From contig NZ_CP117996.1 of NCBI RefSeq assembly GCF_028743715.1, forward strand, positions 558,001 to 622,000: a stretch of DNA of 64,000 nucleotides, in the 5' to 3' direction. The notes beneath the pieces were generated by a model. That model was not told the DNA's origin, searched no databases, and was given only the letters and a program-made list of their open reading frames with translations. The position numbers and the translations under genes were made by a program. The number at the start of each line of letters is the position of its first letter. The stretch's first letter is position 1. Shown one piece after another: positions 50,113 to 59,525 of the stretch. Source of the DNA: Microbacterium sp. Clip185 (GTDB taxonomy: Bacteria > Actinomycetota > Actinomycetes > Actinomycetales > Microbacteriaceae).

Positions 50113-50976
50113 GTGCTGTACACCGGTAAGTCCATCCTCGACGTCGCCAACGAGCACAACTTCGCCATCCCCGCGTTCAACATCAGCGACTGGGCGATGT
50201 TCAACGGCGTCATGGACATCAGCGAGGAGAAGCAGGCCCCGGTGATCATCGCGATCCACCCGGATGAGGTCTCGCACATCACCACCGACCTGATCGCCGC
50301 CATGCACTCCCGCGCCCACCGCTCCTCGGTGCCCGTCGCGATCCACTGGGATCACGGCGGCAGCTACGAGCAGATGATCGTGGCCATCAAGTCCGGCTTC
50401 ACCTCGGTGATGATCGACGCCTCGCTCCTGCCGTTCGAGGAGAACGTGGCCCTGACCCGCAAGGTCGTCGAGGCCGCGCACGCCGTCGGCATCCAGGTGG
50501 AGGGCGAGCTCGGCACGATCGGCGCGAACGACAGCTACGGCGAGTCGGGCGCCGCGGAGATCATCTACACGAACGTGGCGGATGCGGTGCGCTTCGTCGA
50601 GGAGACCGGCGTCGACAGCCTCGCGATCGCGATCGGCACCTCGCACGGTCTGTACCCCGCCGACAAGAACCCCGAGCTGCGCCACGACCTGCTCGAGGAG
50701 ATCAAGGCGGCCGTCGGCATCCCGCTCGTCCTGCACGGCGGATCGGCGAACCCGGATGCGGAGCTGCGCCGGGCTGTGGAGCTGGGCGTCAACAAGATCA
50801 ACATCTCCAGCGACATCAAGGTCTCGTACCACAACAAGATGCGCGAGATCCTCGGTACGGACGAGCGTCTGCGTGAGCCGAACGCCATCCAGCCGGGTGC
50901 GATCGCGGCGCTGAAGGTCACCGCGGCCGAGAAGATCGACCTGTTCGGGGCCACCGGCAAGGCCGCGCTGTACTGA
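50113..50976 (+). CDS. Class II ketose-bisphosphate aldolase
   Basis: 287 residues from GTG 50113 (GGAG upstream). Zinc site and catalytic residues are present: HWDH with Asp80 and His81, Glu132 in VEGELGTIG, His178 in GTSHGLY and His208 in LVLHGGSA; NKINISSDIK binds phosphate. Belongs to the FbaA/GatY/KbaY group; the sequence does not settle fructose- versus tagatose-bisphosphate. It would split the product of the next gene's kinase. Confidence 0.93.
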   Translation: MLYTGKSILDVANEHNFAIPAFNISDWAMFNGVMDISEEKQAPVIIAIHPDEVSHITTDLIAAMHSRAHRSSVPVAIHWDHGGSYEQMIVAIKSGFTSVMIDASLLPFEENVALTRKVVEAAHAVGIQVEGELGTIGANDSYGESGAAEIIYTNVADAVRFVEETGVDSLAIAIGTSHGLYPADKNPELRHDLLEEIKAAVGIPLVLHGGSANPDAELRRAVELGVNKINISSDIKVSYHNKMREILGTDERLREPNAIQPGAIAALKVTAAEKIDLFGATGKAALY

Positions 50977-51010
50977 CCGGCAGGGTCACAGGATTCACGA
51001 GAGGGACGCC

Positions 51011-52180
51011 GTGGTGGGAAAGCTCGTTCTGGGGCTCGGTGGCACCGTCGACTATGAAGTGCGATGGGATGCGGCCGTGCTCGAGCAGCTGGCGCGCGCG
51101 TACGGCGTGCGTCGGGGCGAGCTGACCACCGCGGCGCCCATCGACGACGAGCGCGCACTCGTCGTCACGGTGCTGGGCTTCCTGGCCGCCGGAGGCGGCG
51201 GCGAGCGGTTCGTGGCCGCATCCGAGATCGTGACGCGGTTCGCCGCCCGGTTCGAGACGCGGGTGACCCTGGGCGGCACGGGCGTGCGCGCGGGGCTCGC
51301 GCTGGCGAGACTCGGCATCCCGAGCGTGCAGCACCTCGTGAGCATCGACGACAACGTGCGGCGGCTGCTGCCGCCCGAGCTCTCCTACGTCTGCTCGGCG
51401 ACCCACGACACCCTCGACCCGCACCTCATCGTGCAGTACCCGGCGGGTGCCCGTGTCGGCCTCGTCGACGGCGAGGTGATCGCGCCCGCGCCGAACCGGA
51501 TCATCTTCGCGAACGACGCGCCCAACCGCGAGATGGCACTGGCGCCGGAGCTGGCCGACGCGCTCGCCGACGCCGACGCCTTCCTCGTCTCCGGCTTCAA
51601 CACGATGCAGGATGAGGCGCTGCTGCGTTCGCGCCTCGACCATCTGCGGGCGGCGATGACGCGCCTGCCCGCGGATGCGCTCGTCTACTACGAGGATGCG
51701 GGCTTCTACCGCCGCGAGTTCTCCGACATCGTCCGCGCGCGCCTCGGCGAGGTCATCGACGTGCACGGCATGAACGAGGACGAGCTGCAGGAGTACGTCG
51801 GGCGGCCCGTGTCGCTGACCGACGCCGCGGATGTCGCCGACGCGCTCGCCGCGGCCCAGCGGCTGATCGCGGCCCCTGCGCTCGTCGTGCACACGCGCTA
51901 CTGGGCGATCGCGACAGGGCCGGAGGCCGGCCGCCACGGTCGGGCGCTCGAGAACGCCGTGCGGCTCGCCGCCACCCGGTACCGGCTCGGCGACGCCGCC
52001 ACCGCGGACGACATGGCGGCCACGGCCGGGTTCGACCGGCATCCGGATGGTGAACGTGTCGTGTCGGAGGTGGCGCGCCTGGTCCCCGGCGCGGTGGGTG
52101 TCGCCGCGTACCGCATCGAGGTCGACTCCCCGACGACGATCGGCCTCGGCGACACGTTCGTCGGCGGGTTCCTGGCATGA
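51011..52180 (+). CDS. ADP-dependent phosphofructokinase/glucokinase-family sugar kinase
   Basis: 389 residues, GTG after GAGAGGG. Family marks of ADP-PFK/GK: VTLGGTGVRAGLALARLG, NRIIFANDAPNREM, FLVSGFNTMQDEALL, and catalytic Asp381 in GLGDTFVGGF. These enzymes use ADP, not ATP, as donor and are best known from archaea. Placed between an aldolase and an isomerase it probably makes a ketose bisphosphate. Nucleotide use should be tested. Confidence 0.85.
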   Translation: MVGKLVLGLGGTVDYEVRWDAAVLEQLARAYGVRRGELTTAAPIDDERALVVTVLGFLAAGGGGERFVAASEIVTRFAARFETRVTLGGTGVRAGLALARLGIPSVQHLVSIDDNVRRLLPPELSYVCSATHDTLDPHLIVQYPAGARVGLVDGEVIAPAPNRIIFANDAPNREMALAPELADALADADAFLVSGFNTMQDEALLRSRLDHLRAAMTRLPADALVYYEDAGFYRREFSDIVRARLGEVIDVHGMNEDELQEYVGRPVSLTDAADVADALAAAQRLIAAPALVVHTRYWAIATGPEAGRHGRALENAVRLAATRYRLGDAATADDMAATAGFDRHPDGERVVSEVARLVPGAVGVAAYRIEVDSPTTIGLGDTFVGGFLA

Positions 52181-52193
52181 GCGGGTTGCCGTC

Positions 52194-53177
52194 ATGATCG
52201 TGCGGCTGCCGTCGAACCGGCCTGCCCGCCGCTTCTACCGCGGCGGGCGCGGGATCACCGACTTCCGTCGCGAGGCGCCCGCCGGCAGCTACGAGCCGGA
52301 GGACTGGATCGCCTCGTGCACGAGCGTGTTCGGTGAGCGCGAGGTCGGGTTGAGCCGGCTGCCCGGCGGCGCTCTACTGCGCGAGGAGATCGCGGCAGAC
52401 CCCGAGCGCTGGCTCGGCGACGCGCACGTCGCCCGGTGGGGTGCCGACCCCCTGCTGCTCGTGAAGCTCTTGGATGCGGGGCAGCGGTTGCCCGTGCATG
52501 CCCATCCCGACGACGCGTTCGCCGCCGAGAGGCTGGGGCACGCGCACGGTAAGGCGGAGGGCTGGTACATCCTCCGCGGCGGCTGGGTGCATGTGGGCCT
52601 GCGTCGTCCCGTGGCGGCCAGTGAGCTGCACGACCTCGTCGAGAACCAGGACACGGCAGCGCTGCTCGATCTGCTGCACGCCGTTCCGGTGCGACCGGGC
52701 GATGTGGTGTGGATCCCGCCCGGCGAGCTCCACGCGATCGGCGAGGGCGTGCTCCTGCTGGAGCTGCAACAGCCCGAGGACCTCTCGATCCTGCTGGAGT
52801 GGCGCGGCTTCGAGCTCGACGGCGCCCGTGACGGGCACCTCGGCCTCGGCTTCGCGCGAGCGCTCGAGGCCGTGAACCTGGACCGCCGCGCGCCGGCCGA
52901 TCTCGCCCGGCTCGTGCAGCACGCGCCCTTCGCGGCCAGGCCCGCGTCCGTGTTCCCGCCCGAGGCAGACCCGTTCGTGCGGCTCGAACGGCATCGCGTG
53001 ACGGATGCGGTGCGTCTCGCGGCGGGCTTCGCGGTGCTCGTGGTGACCCGCGGAGTGCTCGACATCGCCGGGGAGCGCGCTCCGGCGGGGAGCGTGTTCC
53101 TCGTTCCGGCGGCCGAGGGCGACGTGGCGGTGACCGGGGAGGGCGAATTGCTCGTCGCCCGCCCGCCCGCGCCCTGA
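52194..53177 (+). CDS. manA: Class I mannose-6-phosphate isomerase-like cupin
   Basis: 327 residues from ATG 52194. Zinc ligands His102 and His104 in VHAHPDD and His180 in PPGELHAIGEG, plus KAEGWYIL. It resembles type I phosphomannose isomerases but is shorter than ManA of enterobacteria (about 390). In this operon it may isomerise an imported sugar phosphate or a free aldose for the kinase. Last gene of the operon. Confidence 0.85.
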   Translation: MIVRLPSNRPARRFYRGGRGITDFRREAPAGSYEPEDWIASCTSVFGEREVGLSRLPGGALLREEIAADPERWLGDAHVARWGADPLLLVKLLDAGQRLPVHAHPDDAFAAERLGHAHGKAEGWYILRGGWVHVGLRRPVAASELHDLVENQDTAALLDLLHAVPVRPGDVVWIPPGELHAIGEGVLLLELQQPEDLSILLEWRGFELDGARDGHLGLGFARALEAVNLDRRAPADLARLVQHAPFAARPASVFPPEADPFVRLERHRVTDAVRLAAGFAVLVVTRGVLDIAGERAPAGSVFLVPAAEGDVAVTGEGELLVARPPAP

Positions 53178-53235
53178 CCGGGAATCTTGCGGCCGCATCC
53201 GTCCGGGCGCGGCGGGCGCGTCTTAGGCTCGGGGC

Positions 53236-53646
53236 ATGACGGATGCGCTGCTCGCCCACCTCGATGCCACCTCGACCGTGACCGTGGTCACGACCCGCCG
53301 CGACGGGGGCGCCGTCGCAACTCCGATCTGGGCGGTGGTCGTCGGTGACGCCGCTTACGTGCGCGCCGCGTACGGCGACAAGACGGCGTGGTTCCGCCGC
53401 GCCGTGTCCGGACGACCCGCCGCGTTCACGCTCGCCGACGGTGCGCGCGCCGAGCAGGATCCGGTGGCCGCCCTCGACGACCCGCGGGTCGCGGTGACAT
53501 TCGAGCGCGTGGCCGCCGACGACCCGGTGCAGGATGCGGTCTCCGCCGCCTACGAGGCGAAGTACGCGGCCGACTTCCCCGAGCACGTGCCGCCCGTGGT
53601 CAGTGCCGAGTCGCTGCAGTACACGCTCCTCGTCCGCCCCGCCTGA
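53236..53646 (+). CDS. DUF2255 family (flavin-reductase-like beta-barrel) protein
   Basis: 136 residues. VTVVTTRRDGGAVATPIWAVVVGDAAYVRAAYGDKTAWFRRA has the pattern of DUF2255/PPOX-like split barrels that bind FMN or F420. Own leaderless promoter (TAGGCT six bases before ATG). Not part of the sugar operon in an obvious way. Enzyme role unknown. Confidence 0.75.
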   Translation: MTDALLAHLDATSTVTVVTTRRDGGAVATPIWAVVVGDAAYVRAAYGDKTAWFRRAVSGRPAAFTLADGARAEQDPVAALDDPRVAVTFERVAADDPVQDAVSAAYEAKYAADFPEHVPPVVSAESLQYTLLVRPA

Positions 53647-53671
53647 GCGGGAGGAAGCCCGGGAGGGCGGG

Positions 53672-55042
53672 TCAGCGCCGGTAGCGGGCGGCGGGGTGCC
53701 AGTCGGGAAGGCGTGGGCCGTCGGCATCCGTGAGCATCTCGCGGAGCGTTCCGGTGCGGGGCGTCTCGGGGAGAAGCCCCCGGCGGCGCAGCTCCGGCAT
53801 GAGCTGGTCGGTGAACTCGGTGTAGCCCTCGATGCCGCCGTACCAGTTCTCGACGAGGAAGCCGTCGACATCCGTTTCGGCGACGAACGCCTCGACCTGA
53901 TCGGCGACCGAGGTGACGGTGCCGGTGAACTTCATGCCGCCGAAGGTCGAGGGCAGCGAGTCGAGGATCTCGCCGATCGTCGGGCTCGTGCCGTCGGGGC
54001 TGCGCCACATGGCGAGCATCGTGTGGCCGACCTCCGTCGACACGTCGTCGAGCGTCGCCTCGGGGTCGAGCTGCGCGAGGTCGACACCCGACCAGCCCAG
54101 GAAGAGAGCGGCCGTCGCCTCGCGGGTCGCGGTCGAGTTGAGCTCGGCGCGCAGGCGCTGTGCCTCTTCCTCGGTGTCGGCGATGATGAACGACGCACCG
54201 TTGACGACCTTGATGGATGAGGCGGGGCGGCCCGCATCCACCGCCTTCTGACGCAGGCGGGCGATGCCCGCCGCGAGGCGCGCGGCGTTGCGGTCCTGCG
54301 TGAACACGCACTCCGCGTACTGCGCAGCGAACGTCGTGCCCGCCTCGGAGGTGCCCGCCTGGAACAGCGTGGGCGTGCGTTGCGGCGACGGCGTCGCGGG
54401 GAAGTAGCCGTCGAAGGTGAAGTACGTGCCGTCGCGGCGGATGCGGTGCACCTTGCTCGGGTCGGCGAAGACCTTGTTCTTCTTGTCGGCGCGGACGGCG
54501 TCGTCCTCCCAGGCGCCCTCCCAGAGCTCCAGGTCGAGGTCGACGAACTCGGTCGCTGCCGCGTAGCGCTCATCGTGCGGGGTGACCTGGGTGCGGCCGA
54601 GCAAACGCACGAGGGCCTGTTGGTTGTCGCTCGTGACGATGTTCCAGCCGATGCGCCCGCCGGTCAGGTGATCGAGCGTCGTGAAGGTGCGCGCATTCAG
54701 CAGGGGCTGCTGTGCGGTCGTGGATGCGGTCGCGACGAAGCCGATGCGCGGGGTCGCCGCCGCCAGCGCCGACATGATCGTGAGCGGGTCGTGCACGGGG
54801 AACTGCACGGCCTCGCGGATGACGGCCTCCGGCACCTCGCCGGCGTCGTTCATGGGGTAGCCGATGGCCTCGGCCATGAAGAAGAAGTCGAAGCCCGCCG
54901 CATCCAGCTTGGTGACCATGTCGGTCCAGAACTCGAGCGTGGCGAAGGCGGCCGTGTCGCCGCGCTCGTGGTGCCAGCTGTTGCCGATGAAGTTGGGTGT
55001 GAACTCCTCGAACGCGCCGAGGACGAGCTGTTTGGTGGGCAT
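53672..55042 (-). CDS. NtaA/SnaA-type flavin monooxygenase (second copy of the family)
   Basis: 456 residues, luciferase-like. KQLVLGAFEEFTPNFIGNSWHH, LLNARTFTTLDHLTGGRIGWNIVTSD, PQRTPTLFQAGTSEAGTTFAAQYAECVFT. Clearly a different gene from the 12556 homologue (different N-terminal substrate loop). FMNH2-dependent oxidation of an unknown substrate. TAGCGT lies six bases before the ATG. An XRE-cupin regulator is immediately upstream. Confidence 0.9.
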   Translation of the reverse strand: MPTKQLVLGAFEEFTPNFIGNSWHHERGDTAAFATLEFWTDMVTKLDAAGFDFFFMAEAIGYPMNDAGEVPEAVIREAVQFPVHDPLTIMSALAAATPRIGFVATASTTAQQPLLNARTFTTLDHLTGGRIGWNIVTSDNQQALVRLLGRTQVTPHDERYAAATEFVDLDLELWEGAWEDDAVRADKKNKVFADPSKVHRIRRDGTYFTFDGYFPATPSPQRTPTLFQAGTSEAGTTFAAQYAECVFTQDRNAARLAAGIARLRQKAVDAGRPASSIKVVNGASFIIADTEEEAQRLRAELNSTATREATAALFLGWSGVDLAQLDPEATLDDVSTEVGHTMLAMWRSPDGTSPTIGEILDSLPSTFGGMKFTGTVTSVADQVEAFVAETDVDGFLVENWYGGIEGYTEFTDQLMPELRRRGLLPETPRTGTLREMLTDADGPRLPDWHPAARYRR

Positions 55043-55114
55043 GCGGCCACGCTAGGAATCGCGTGTTTCGCGGGTGTGACCGCCGCCCGCCGTCGATGTA
55101 ACGATTCGTGTGAG

Positions 55115-55741
55115 TTATCGCTCAGGGTCAGCGCTGGAGCCGTGGCGGTGCGTTGCTCCCGCGGCGGTGATGAGCAGGAGCTCGGTGATGCCGGTCTGCG
55201 CCGTGGGCACCGTCCAGGAGTGCGCGTTGCGCGCGTCGACCCAGAGGGTGTCGCCGGAGTGCAGCTCGACGTCGTCATGCTCGGCGTAACGGTAGATCAG
55301 CGAGCCTGCGAGCACGTGCACGATGTCCTCCCCGTCGTGCGCGTAGGTCTCGTCTTCGTAACCCGGCGTGAGCTCGAACCGGTACGCCCCGAGCTGACGC
55401 CCCCGCGCGCCGGCGATGAGCTGCGTGTAAGTCTCCCGGTCACTGCTCTTGTCGCCGTCGCCGTCGCGCATCGGGATGCGGGAGCCGCCGCCGGCGCGGA
55501 CGACCTCCAAGCGGATGGGCTGCTCGGGCAGCAGCGCCGCGGCGGAGACCCCGAGGGCGCCGGCGAGGCTGTAGAGCGAGGCGATGCTGGGCATGACCCT
55601 GCCGTTCTCGACGTTGGTCAGAAACGGCTGCGAGACCCCGGCGGCCGCCGCCAGCGCGCGTGTCGAGAGCTGACGGCGCGTGCGCTCCTCGCGCACGGCG
55701 CGGCCGATGGCGGCGGCGGTGGGGGAGGGCGGCTCGCTCAT
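55115..55741 (-). CDS. XRE-family regulator with C-terminal cupin domain
   Basis: 208 residues. N-terminal helix-turn-helix (about 10-65, LSTRALAAAAGVSQPFLTNVENG), then a cupin barrel (about 95-190) with GYEDETYAHDGEDIVHVLAG and HSGDTLWVDARNAHSW. Such regulators sense a small molecule in the barrel. TAGGCT seven bases before the ATG suggests a leaderless transcript. It may control the monooxygenase downstream. Confidence 0.9.
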   Translation of the reverse strand: MSEPPSPTAAAIGRAVREERTRRQLSTRALAAAAGVSQPFLTNVENGRVMPSIASLYSLAGALGVSAAALLPEQPIRLEVVRAGGGSRIPMRDGDGDKSSDRETYTQLIAGARGRQLGAYRFELTPGYEDETYAHDGEDIVHVLAGSLIYRYAEHDDVELHSGDTLWVDARNAHSWTVPTAQTGITELLLITAAGATHRHGSSADPER

Positions 55742-55791
55742 GCGCCCCAGCCTAGGTGAGGCGACGTGTGCGATTCGTCGTCGCTATCGGA

Positions 55792-56610
55792 TCAGCGCAC
55801 GGCGTAAAGCACGACATCGTCCAGGTAGCGCCAGACCGTGCCCGTTTCGCGAAAGCCCGCGCTCCGCAGGGCCGCGAGATGGAACTCCAGCGACACGGTG
55901 GGTGGGGCGACGTGCAGTTCGTCGCCCCAGACCCGTTCCCGTGCCGCGAACGCGTCGCGGTAGCGCTCGACGGATGCGGCTGCCGCCCACCAGGCGTCCC
56001 ATATGTCAACCTTCGACTCTGCGGCGTCGCCGGTGAAGGATGCGTGCTGCATCGCAGCGTCGTCTTTGGCCGCGATCTCGCGCAGCGTGGGCTCAGCGGC
56101 CGCATCGTACGAGAGATGGTCGCCGTTGAGCACGATGCCGCCGGGGCGCACCAGTTCGGCCAGCTCGCGATACACCCGCACGAGCGTCTCGGGCTGCAGC
56201 CAGTGCAGCGCGGTCGAACTGACGACGGCATCGAAGGGCGCTGCGGCGACGGCGGGAGCCTGTGTCCATGCCGCATCCGCCAGATCGACCGCGACCACCT
56301 CGGCGTGCGCGTCGCCCGCGAACGTGTCTGCGGCGATCTGCAGGAGGACCGGGTCCTTGTCGGCCACGACGAGGTGACCAGCGGGTACCTCGGCGCGCAC
56401 GGCGCGGGCGAGGGATCCGGGCCCCGCGGCGAGGTCCAGGATGCGTGGTGCAGACGTGCCGTCGACGACGGCCGCCACGACGCGCGCGATGGTCTGGAAT
56501 CGCTCGGCGCGATGGCGGATGTACCCGGTCTGCTGCGCGTCCCAGCGGGCGAGCAACGTGCGGGCCTCGGTCAGTTCGGCGGGAGTTGCGGAGTCGGCGG
56601 CGAGAGTCAT
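55792..56610 (-). CDS. SAM-dependent methyltransferase in the FecCD-type import operon
   Basis: 272 residues from ATG 56610. Class I fold with SAM loop ILDLAAGPGSLARAV, VVADKDPVLLQ, FDAVVSSTALHWL and PGGIVLNGDHLS. It overlaps the ATP-binding gene by four bases, so it is the last gene of the importer operon. Similar methyltransferases accompany F420-0-type importer cassettes in actinobacteria. Substrate unknown. Confidence 0.88.
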   Translation of the reverse strand: MTLAADSATPAELTEARTLLARWDAQQTGYIRHRAERFQTIARVVAAVVDGTSAPRILDLAAGPGSLARAVRAEVPAGHLVVADKDPVLLQIAADTFAGDAHAEVVAVDLADAAWTQAPAVAAAPFDAVVSSTALHWLQPETLVRVYRELAELVRPGGIVLNGDHLSYDAAAEPTLREIAAKDDAAMQHASFTGDAAESKVDIWDAWWAAAASVERYRDAFAARERVWGDELHVAPPTVSLEFHLAALRSAGFRETGTVWRYLDDVVLYAVR

Positions 56611-57395
56611 GCGGGTTTCTTTCCGTGGAGGGGGCTGGCTGTGGGGGAGTGTCGGCGGAACGCGAGGGCGGTGTCGCCCTCGCCGGTCGGGAGCTCGAGG
56701 GTGCGCACGCGATAGAGCGGATCGATGACGGTGGCGGTGAGTACGTCTGCCGCGGAACCGGATGCGGCCACTCGCCCATCGTCGAGGACGAGGATGTCGT
56801 CGCACACGTGCGCGGCGAGTTCGAGATCGTGGAGGACGACCACGACAGTCTCGGCCACGCGCCGCAGGAGCGCGCCGATCTCGAGACGATGGTGGATGTC
56901 GAGATGGTTGGTCGGCTCGTCGAGCACGGCATGCGATGCGCCGTGGGCGATGGCGCGGGCCAGACTCACGCGCTGCAGCTCGCCGCCGGACAGCTCGGCG
57001 ACGCGTCGCCGCGCGTGCGGGAGAAGTCCGACCGCGTCGAGGGCGTTCACCACCCGGCGGTCCGTCTCGGCCGCACCGCGCACGCGCGCCGACAGCGCGC
57101 CGAGGGCGACCTCGTCGCTGACGCGCACCGAGGGATCGGGGTCGACGTGCTGACCGACGAAGGCGATGCGCTCTGCGGCCCACCGGCGTGATCGGCGGTG
57201 GAGGATGGCGCCGTCCAGTGCGACGGTGCCGCTGCGCGGGGTGCGGGCGCCGACCAGGCAGCGCACGAGGGTCGACTTGCCGCTGCCGTTCGGTCCGACG
57301 ATGCCGGTGACCCGGCCGGTGCGAGCGACCAGGTCGACGCCGCGCAGCACGAGGTGCCCGCCCAGCTCGACGACCAGGCCGCTCGCGGAGATCAC
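56607..57395 (-). CDS. ABC importer ATP-binding protein (FecE/BtuD class)
   Basis: 262 residues. Walker A GPNGSGKST, Q-loop FVGQH, signature LSGGELQRVSLARA, Walker B HAVLDEPTNHLD, switch His in VVLHDLEL. It powers the FecCD-type permease. It overlaps both neighbours by four bases. Family class shared by ferric siderophore, heme, cobalamin and proposed F420-0 importers. Confidence 0.93.
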   Translation of the reverse strand: MISASGLVVELGGHLVLRGVDLVARTGRVTGIVGPNGSGKSTLVRCLVGARTPRSGTVALDGAILHRRSRRWAAERIAFVGQHVDPDPSVRVSDEVALGALSARVRGAAETDRRVVNALDAVGLLPHARRRVAELSGGELQRVSLARAIAHGASHAVLDEPTNHLDIHHRLEIGALLRRVAETVVVVLHDLELAAHVCDDILVLDDGRVAASGSAADVLTATVIDPLYRVRTLELPTGEGDTALAFRRHSPTASPLHGKKPA

Positions 57396-58399
57396 GGCAG
57401 TTCCGCGAGGAGCTTGCTGAGCTCGGCCGGCCCGCGGGTCGAGAGTACCGACGGCGGGTCGGTGTAGGGGAACGCGAGGGCGACGACGCGGCCGCCCTGC
57501 ACGGCGGAGAGGCCCGAGACGCCGGGCGCGGAAAGGAACGCGTCGATCGTGGCCTGCGGGTCGCCGCCGGAGTACAGCAGCACGATGGTGTGCGGATCCC
57601 GTGAGAGGAGGTCTTCGAGGCTCGCGTCGAACACACGCTCCGGAGTGTCGGTGTAGACGTTCTGCAGCCCCGCCGCGGCGAACACGGGGGTGACCATGCT
57701 GGGCCCGCCGTAGGGCGAGAGTGTCGTGCCGCCCGACGATACGTACAGTGCTGCCGCGGTGCCCTTATCGGCGACGCCGGTGCTGCCCAGCTCCGCCTGT
57801 GCGTCGGCGATGGCGGACGCGGCGAGCTCGGGCACGCCGAGCATGGCGCCGAACATCGTCAGCTCGTCCCAGACGCGCTGGAAGGTCGCCGTCTGCGTAT
57901 ATGCGGGCGGCGGGTTCTGGCAGTACGCACTGGGGCTGTAGACAGGAATGCCCGCCGCGGTGAGGGCGGCCCGGTCGACAGCGCTTTCCGGGGCGATGAC
58001 GAGGTCGGGCTGCGCCCCCAGGATGCTCTCCTGCGAGACGATCGAGCCGCCGGTGGCGTTCTTCTGCGTCGAGAGCACGGAGAGCTTGTCGATCATCGCG
58101 ACCGTAGCGGGCTGGTACAGCTCTGCCTGCGGGGTGGCAGTGACAGCGACGACGCGGTCGACCGCATCCAGTGCCTCGAGCGTGGCAAGCGCATCGTTGT
58201 TAACCATGACGATGCGCTGCGGTGCGTGCGTGAGTGTCACGTCGGATCCGCAGTTGTCGATCGTCAGCGGGTACTGCGCGTCCGCCGTGGGGGAAGCGGG
58301 GGCATTCGATGCCGTGGATGCGCTCGTGCACGCAGTGAGCGATGCGGCCGCCAGGACGACGGCGATCAATCCCGCGATGCGGGGAGGGTGGGCTTTCAT
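57392..58399 (-). CDS. FecB/BtuF-type substrate-binding lipoprotein (F420-0/siderophore class)
   Basis: 335 residues. Lipobox LTAC with Cys24. YPLTIDNCGSDVTLTHAPQR start, RIVMVNNDALATLEALDAVD, QESILGAQPDLVIAPESAV and VRDP-like DLLSRDPHTIVLLYSGG belong to class III binding proteins. The DNCG...APQR pattern matches proteins annotated as proposed F420-0 binding, but siderophore or heme is equally possible. A Fur/Zur-type box in front of the operon favours a metal-linked ligand. Confidence 0.88.
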   Translation of the reverse strand: MKAHPPRIAGLIAVVLAAASLTACTSASTASNAPASPTADAQYPLTIDNCGSDVTLTHAPQRIVMVNNDALATLEALDAVDRVVAVTATPQAELYQPATVAMIDKLSVLSTQKNATGGSIVSQESILGAQPDLVIAPESAVDRAALTAAGIPVYSPSAYCQNPPPAYTQTATFQRVWDELTMFGAMLGVPELAASAIADAQAELGSTGVADKGTAAALYVSSGGTTLSPYGGPSMVTPVFAAAGLQNVYTDTPERVFDASLEDLLSRDPHTIVLLYSGGDPQATIDAFLSAPGVSGLSAVQGGRVVALAFPYTDPPSVLSTRGPAELSKLLAELP

Positions 58400-58424
58400 G
58401 GGGTCCTTTCGGGTGGGGACGGGC

Positions 58425-59507
58425 TCAGCTGTGGCTGCGTCGGAGTAGGAGGAGGAGGACGGGGGCGCCGAGGGCGCCCGTGATGACCCCGACGGGGATC
58501 TCCTGGGGGGCGAAGGCGGTGCGCGCGACGGTGTCGGCTGCGACCAGGAGCGCGGCGCCCAAGGCCGCAGCGGCGGGCAGCGCGAAGCGGTGCCGCGCTC
58601 CCACGAGCGCGCGGGCGGCGTGGGGGACGATGAGCCCGATGAAGCCGACGCCGCCGACGCCCGAGACGACGATCCCCACCATCGCCGACGTTCCGGCCAT
58701 GAAGGCGAACCGTGCGTGTTCAGGATCGAGGCCCACGGCTCGGGCCGAGTCGTCGCCGGAGGCGAGTGCGTCCAGACGCCCGGAGAGCAGGGAGAGCAGC
58801 AGCAGACCGACGATGGTGGCGATCGCTGCAGCGGTCAGAACCGCTGGCTGAACACTCGTGAGCGAGCCCAGAAGCCAGAACAGCACGGACCGTGCCGCCT
58901 CGGGTGAGTCGGTCCAGAACAGCAGGAAACTCGTGATGGCTGTCAGTGCGTAGCCGACGGCGAGCCCCGACAGCACGAGCCGGGAGGGCCCGCGCATGGC
59001 GGCGCCCCCGGCGATCGCGAGCACGAGGACGGTCGCCAGGACCGCGCCGGCGAGAGCCGCTCCCGAGAGTGCGAGGCCTGTGGCCGCGCCCGCCACGAGC
59101 ACGACGAGTGCGACACCGGCGGATGCGCCCCCGTTGATGCCGAGCAGGTATGGATCGGCGAGCCCGTTGCGGGTGAGGGACTGCAGCACGATGCCCGCGA
59201 CGGCCAGCGCTGCCCCGGCCACGACGGCCATCGCGATGCGGGGCGTCCGCGTCGTCCAGACGATCTGGTCGGCCATGGGCGGGATGTCGGCGGGCAGCGC
59301 AGATCCGGTGACGTGTGCGGCGATGATGCGCACGATCATGGCGGGGTCGAGGGGCACCGGCCCGATGCCGAGCGCCGCGATGGCCACGATCAAGGCGGCG
59401 AGCCACAGCACGGCCACGGTCGAAAGGGCATGCCGGCGCGATGCTGCCAAGGCGACGAGGACGCGGGTGCGCGTGGGTGGCGCCGCTGTTGCGGTGGCGT
59501 CGAGCAC
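58425..59507 (-). CDS. FecCD-type ABC importer permease
   Basis: 360 residues from GTG 59507, about nine to ten transmembrane helices. Conserved RTPRIAMAVVAGAALAVAG, GLADPYLLGINGGASAGV, GGVGFIGLIVPHAARALVG and EIPVGVITGALGAPVLLLLL. First gene of the operon, with a palindromic operator 19 bases upstream. The next gene starts after 25 bases. Confidence 0.94.
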   Translation of the reverse strand: MLDATATAAPPTRTRVLVALAASRRHALSTVAVLWLAALIVAIAALGIGPVPLDPAMIVRIIAAHVTGSALPADIPPMADQIVWTTRTPRIAMAVVAGAALAVAGIVLQSLTRNGLADPYLLGINGGASAGVALVVLVAGAATGLALSGAALAGAVLATVLVLAIAGGAAMRGPSRLVLSGLAVGYALTAITSFLLFWTDSPEAARSVLFWLLGSLTSVQPAVLTAAAIATIVGLLLLSLLSGRLDALASGDDSARAVGLDPEHARFAFMAGTSAMVGIVVSGVGGVGFIGLIVPHAARALVGARHRFALPAAAALGAALLVAADTVARTAFAPQEIPVGVITGALGAPVLLLLLRRSHS

Positions 59508-59525
59508 GGAGATCTACCTGTCTTA

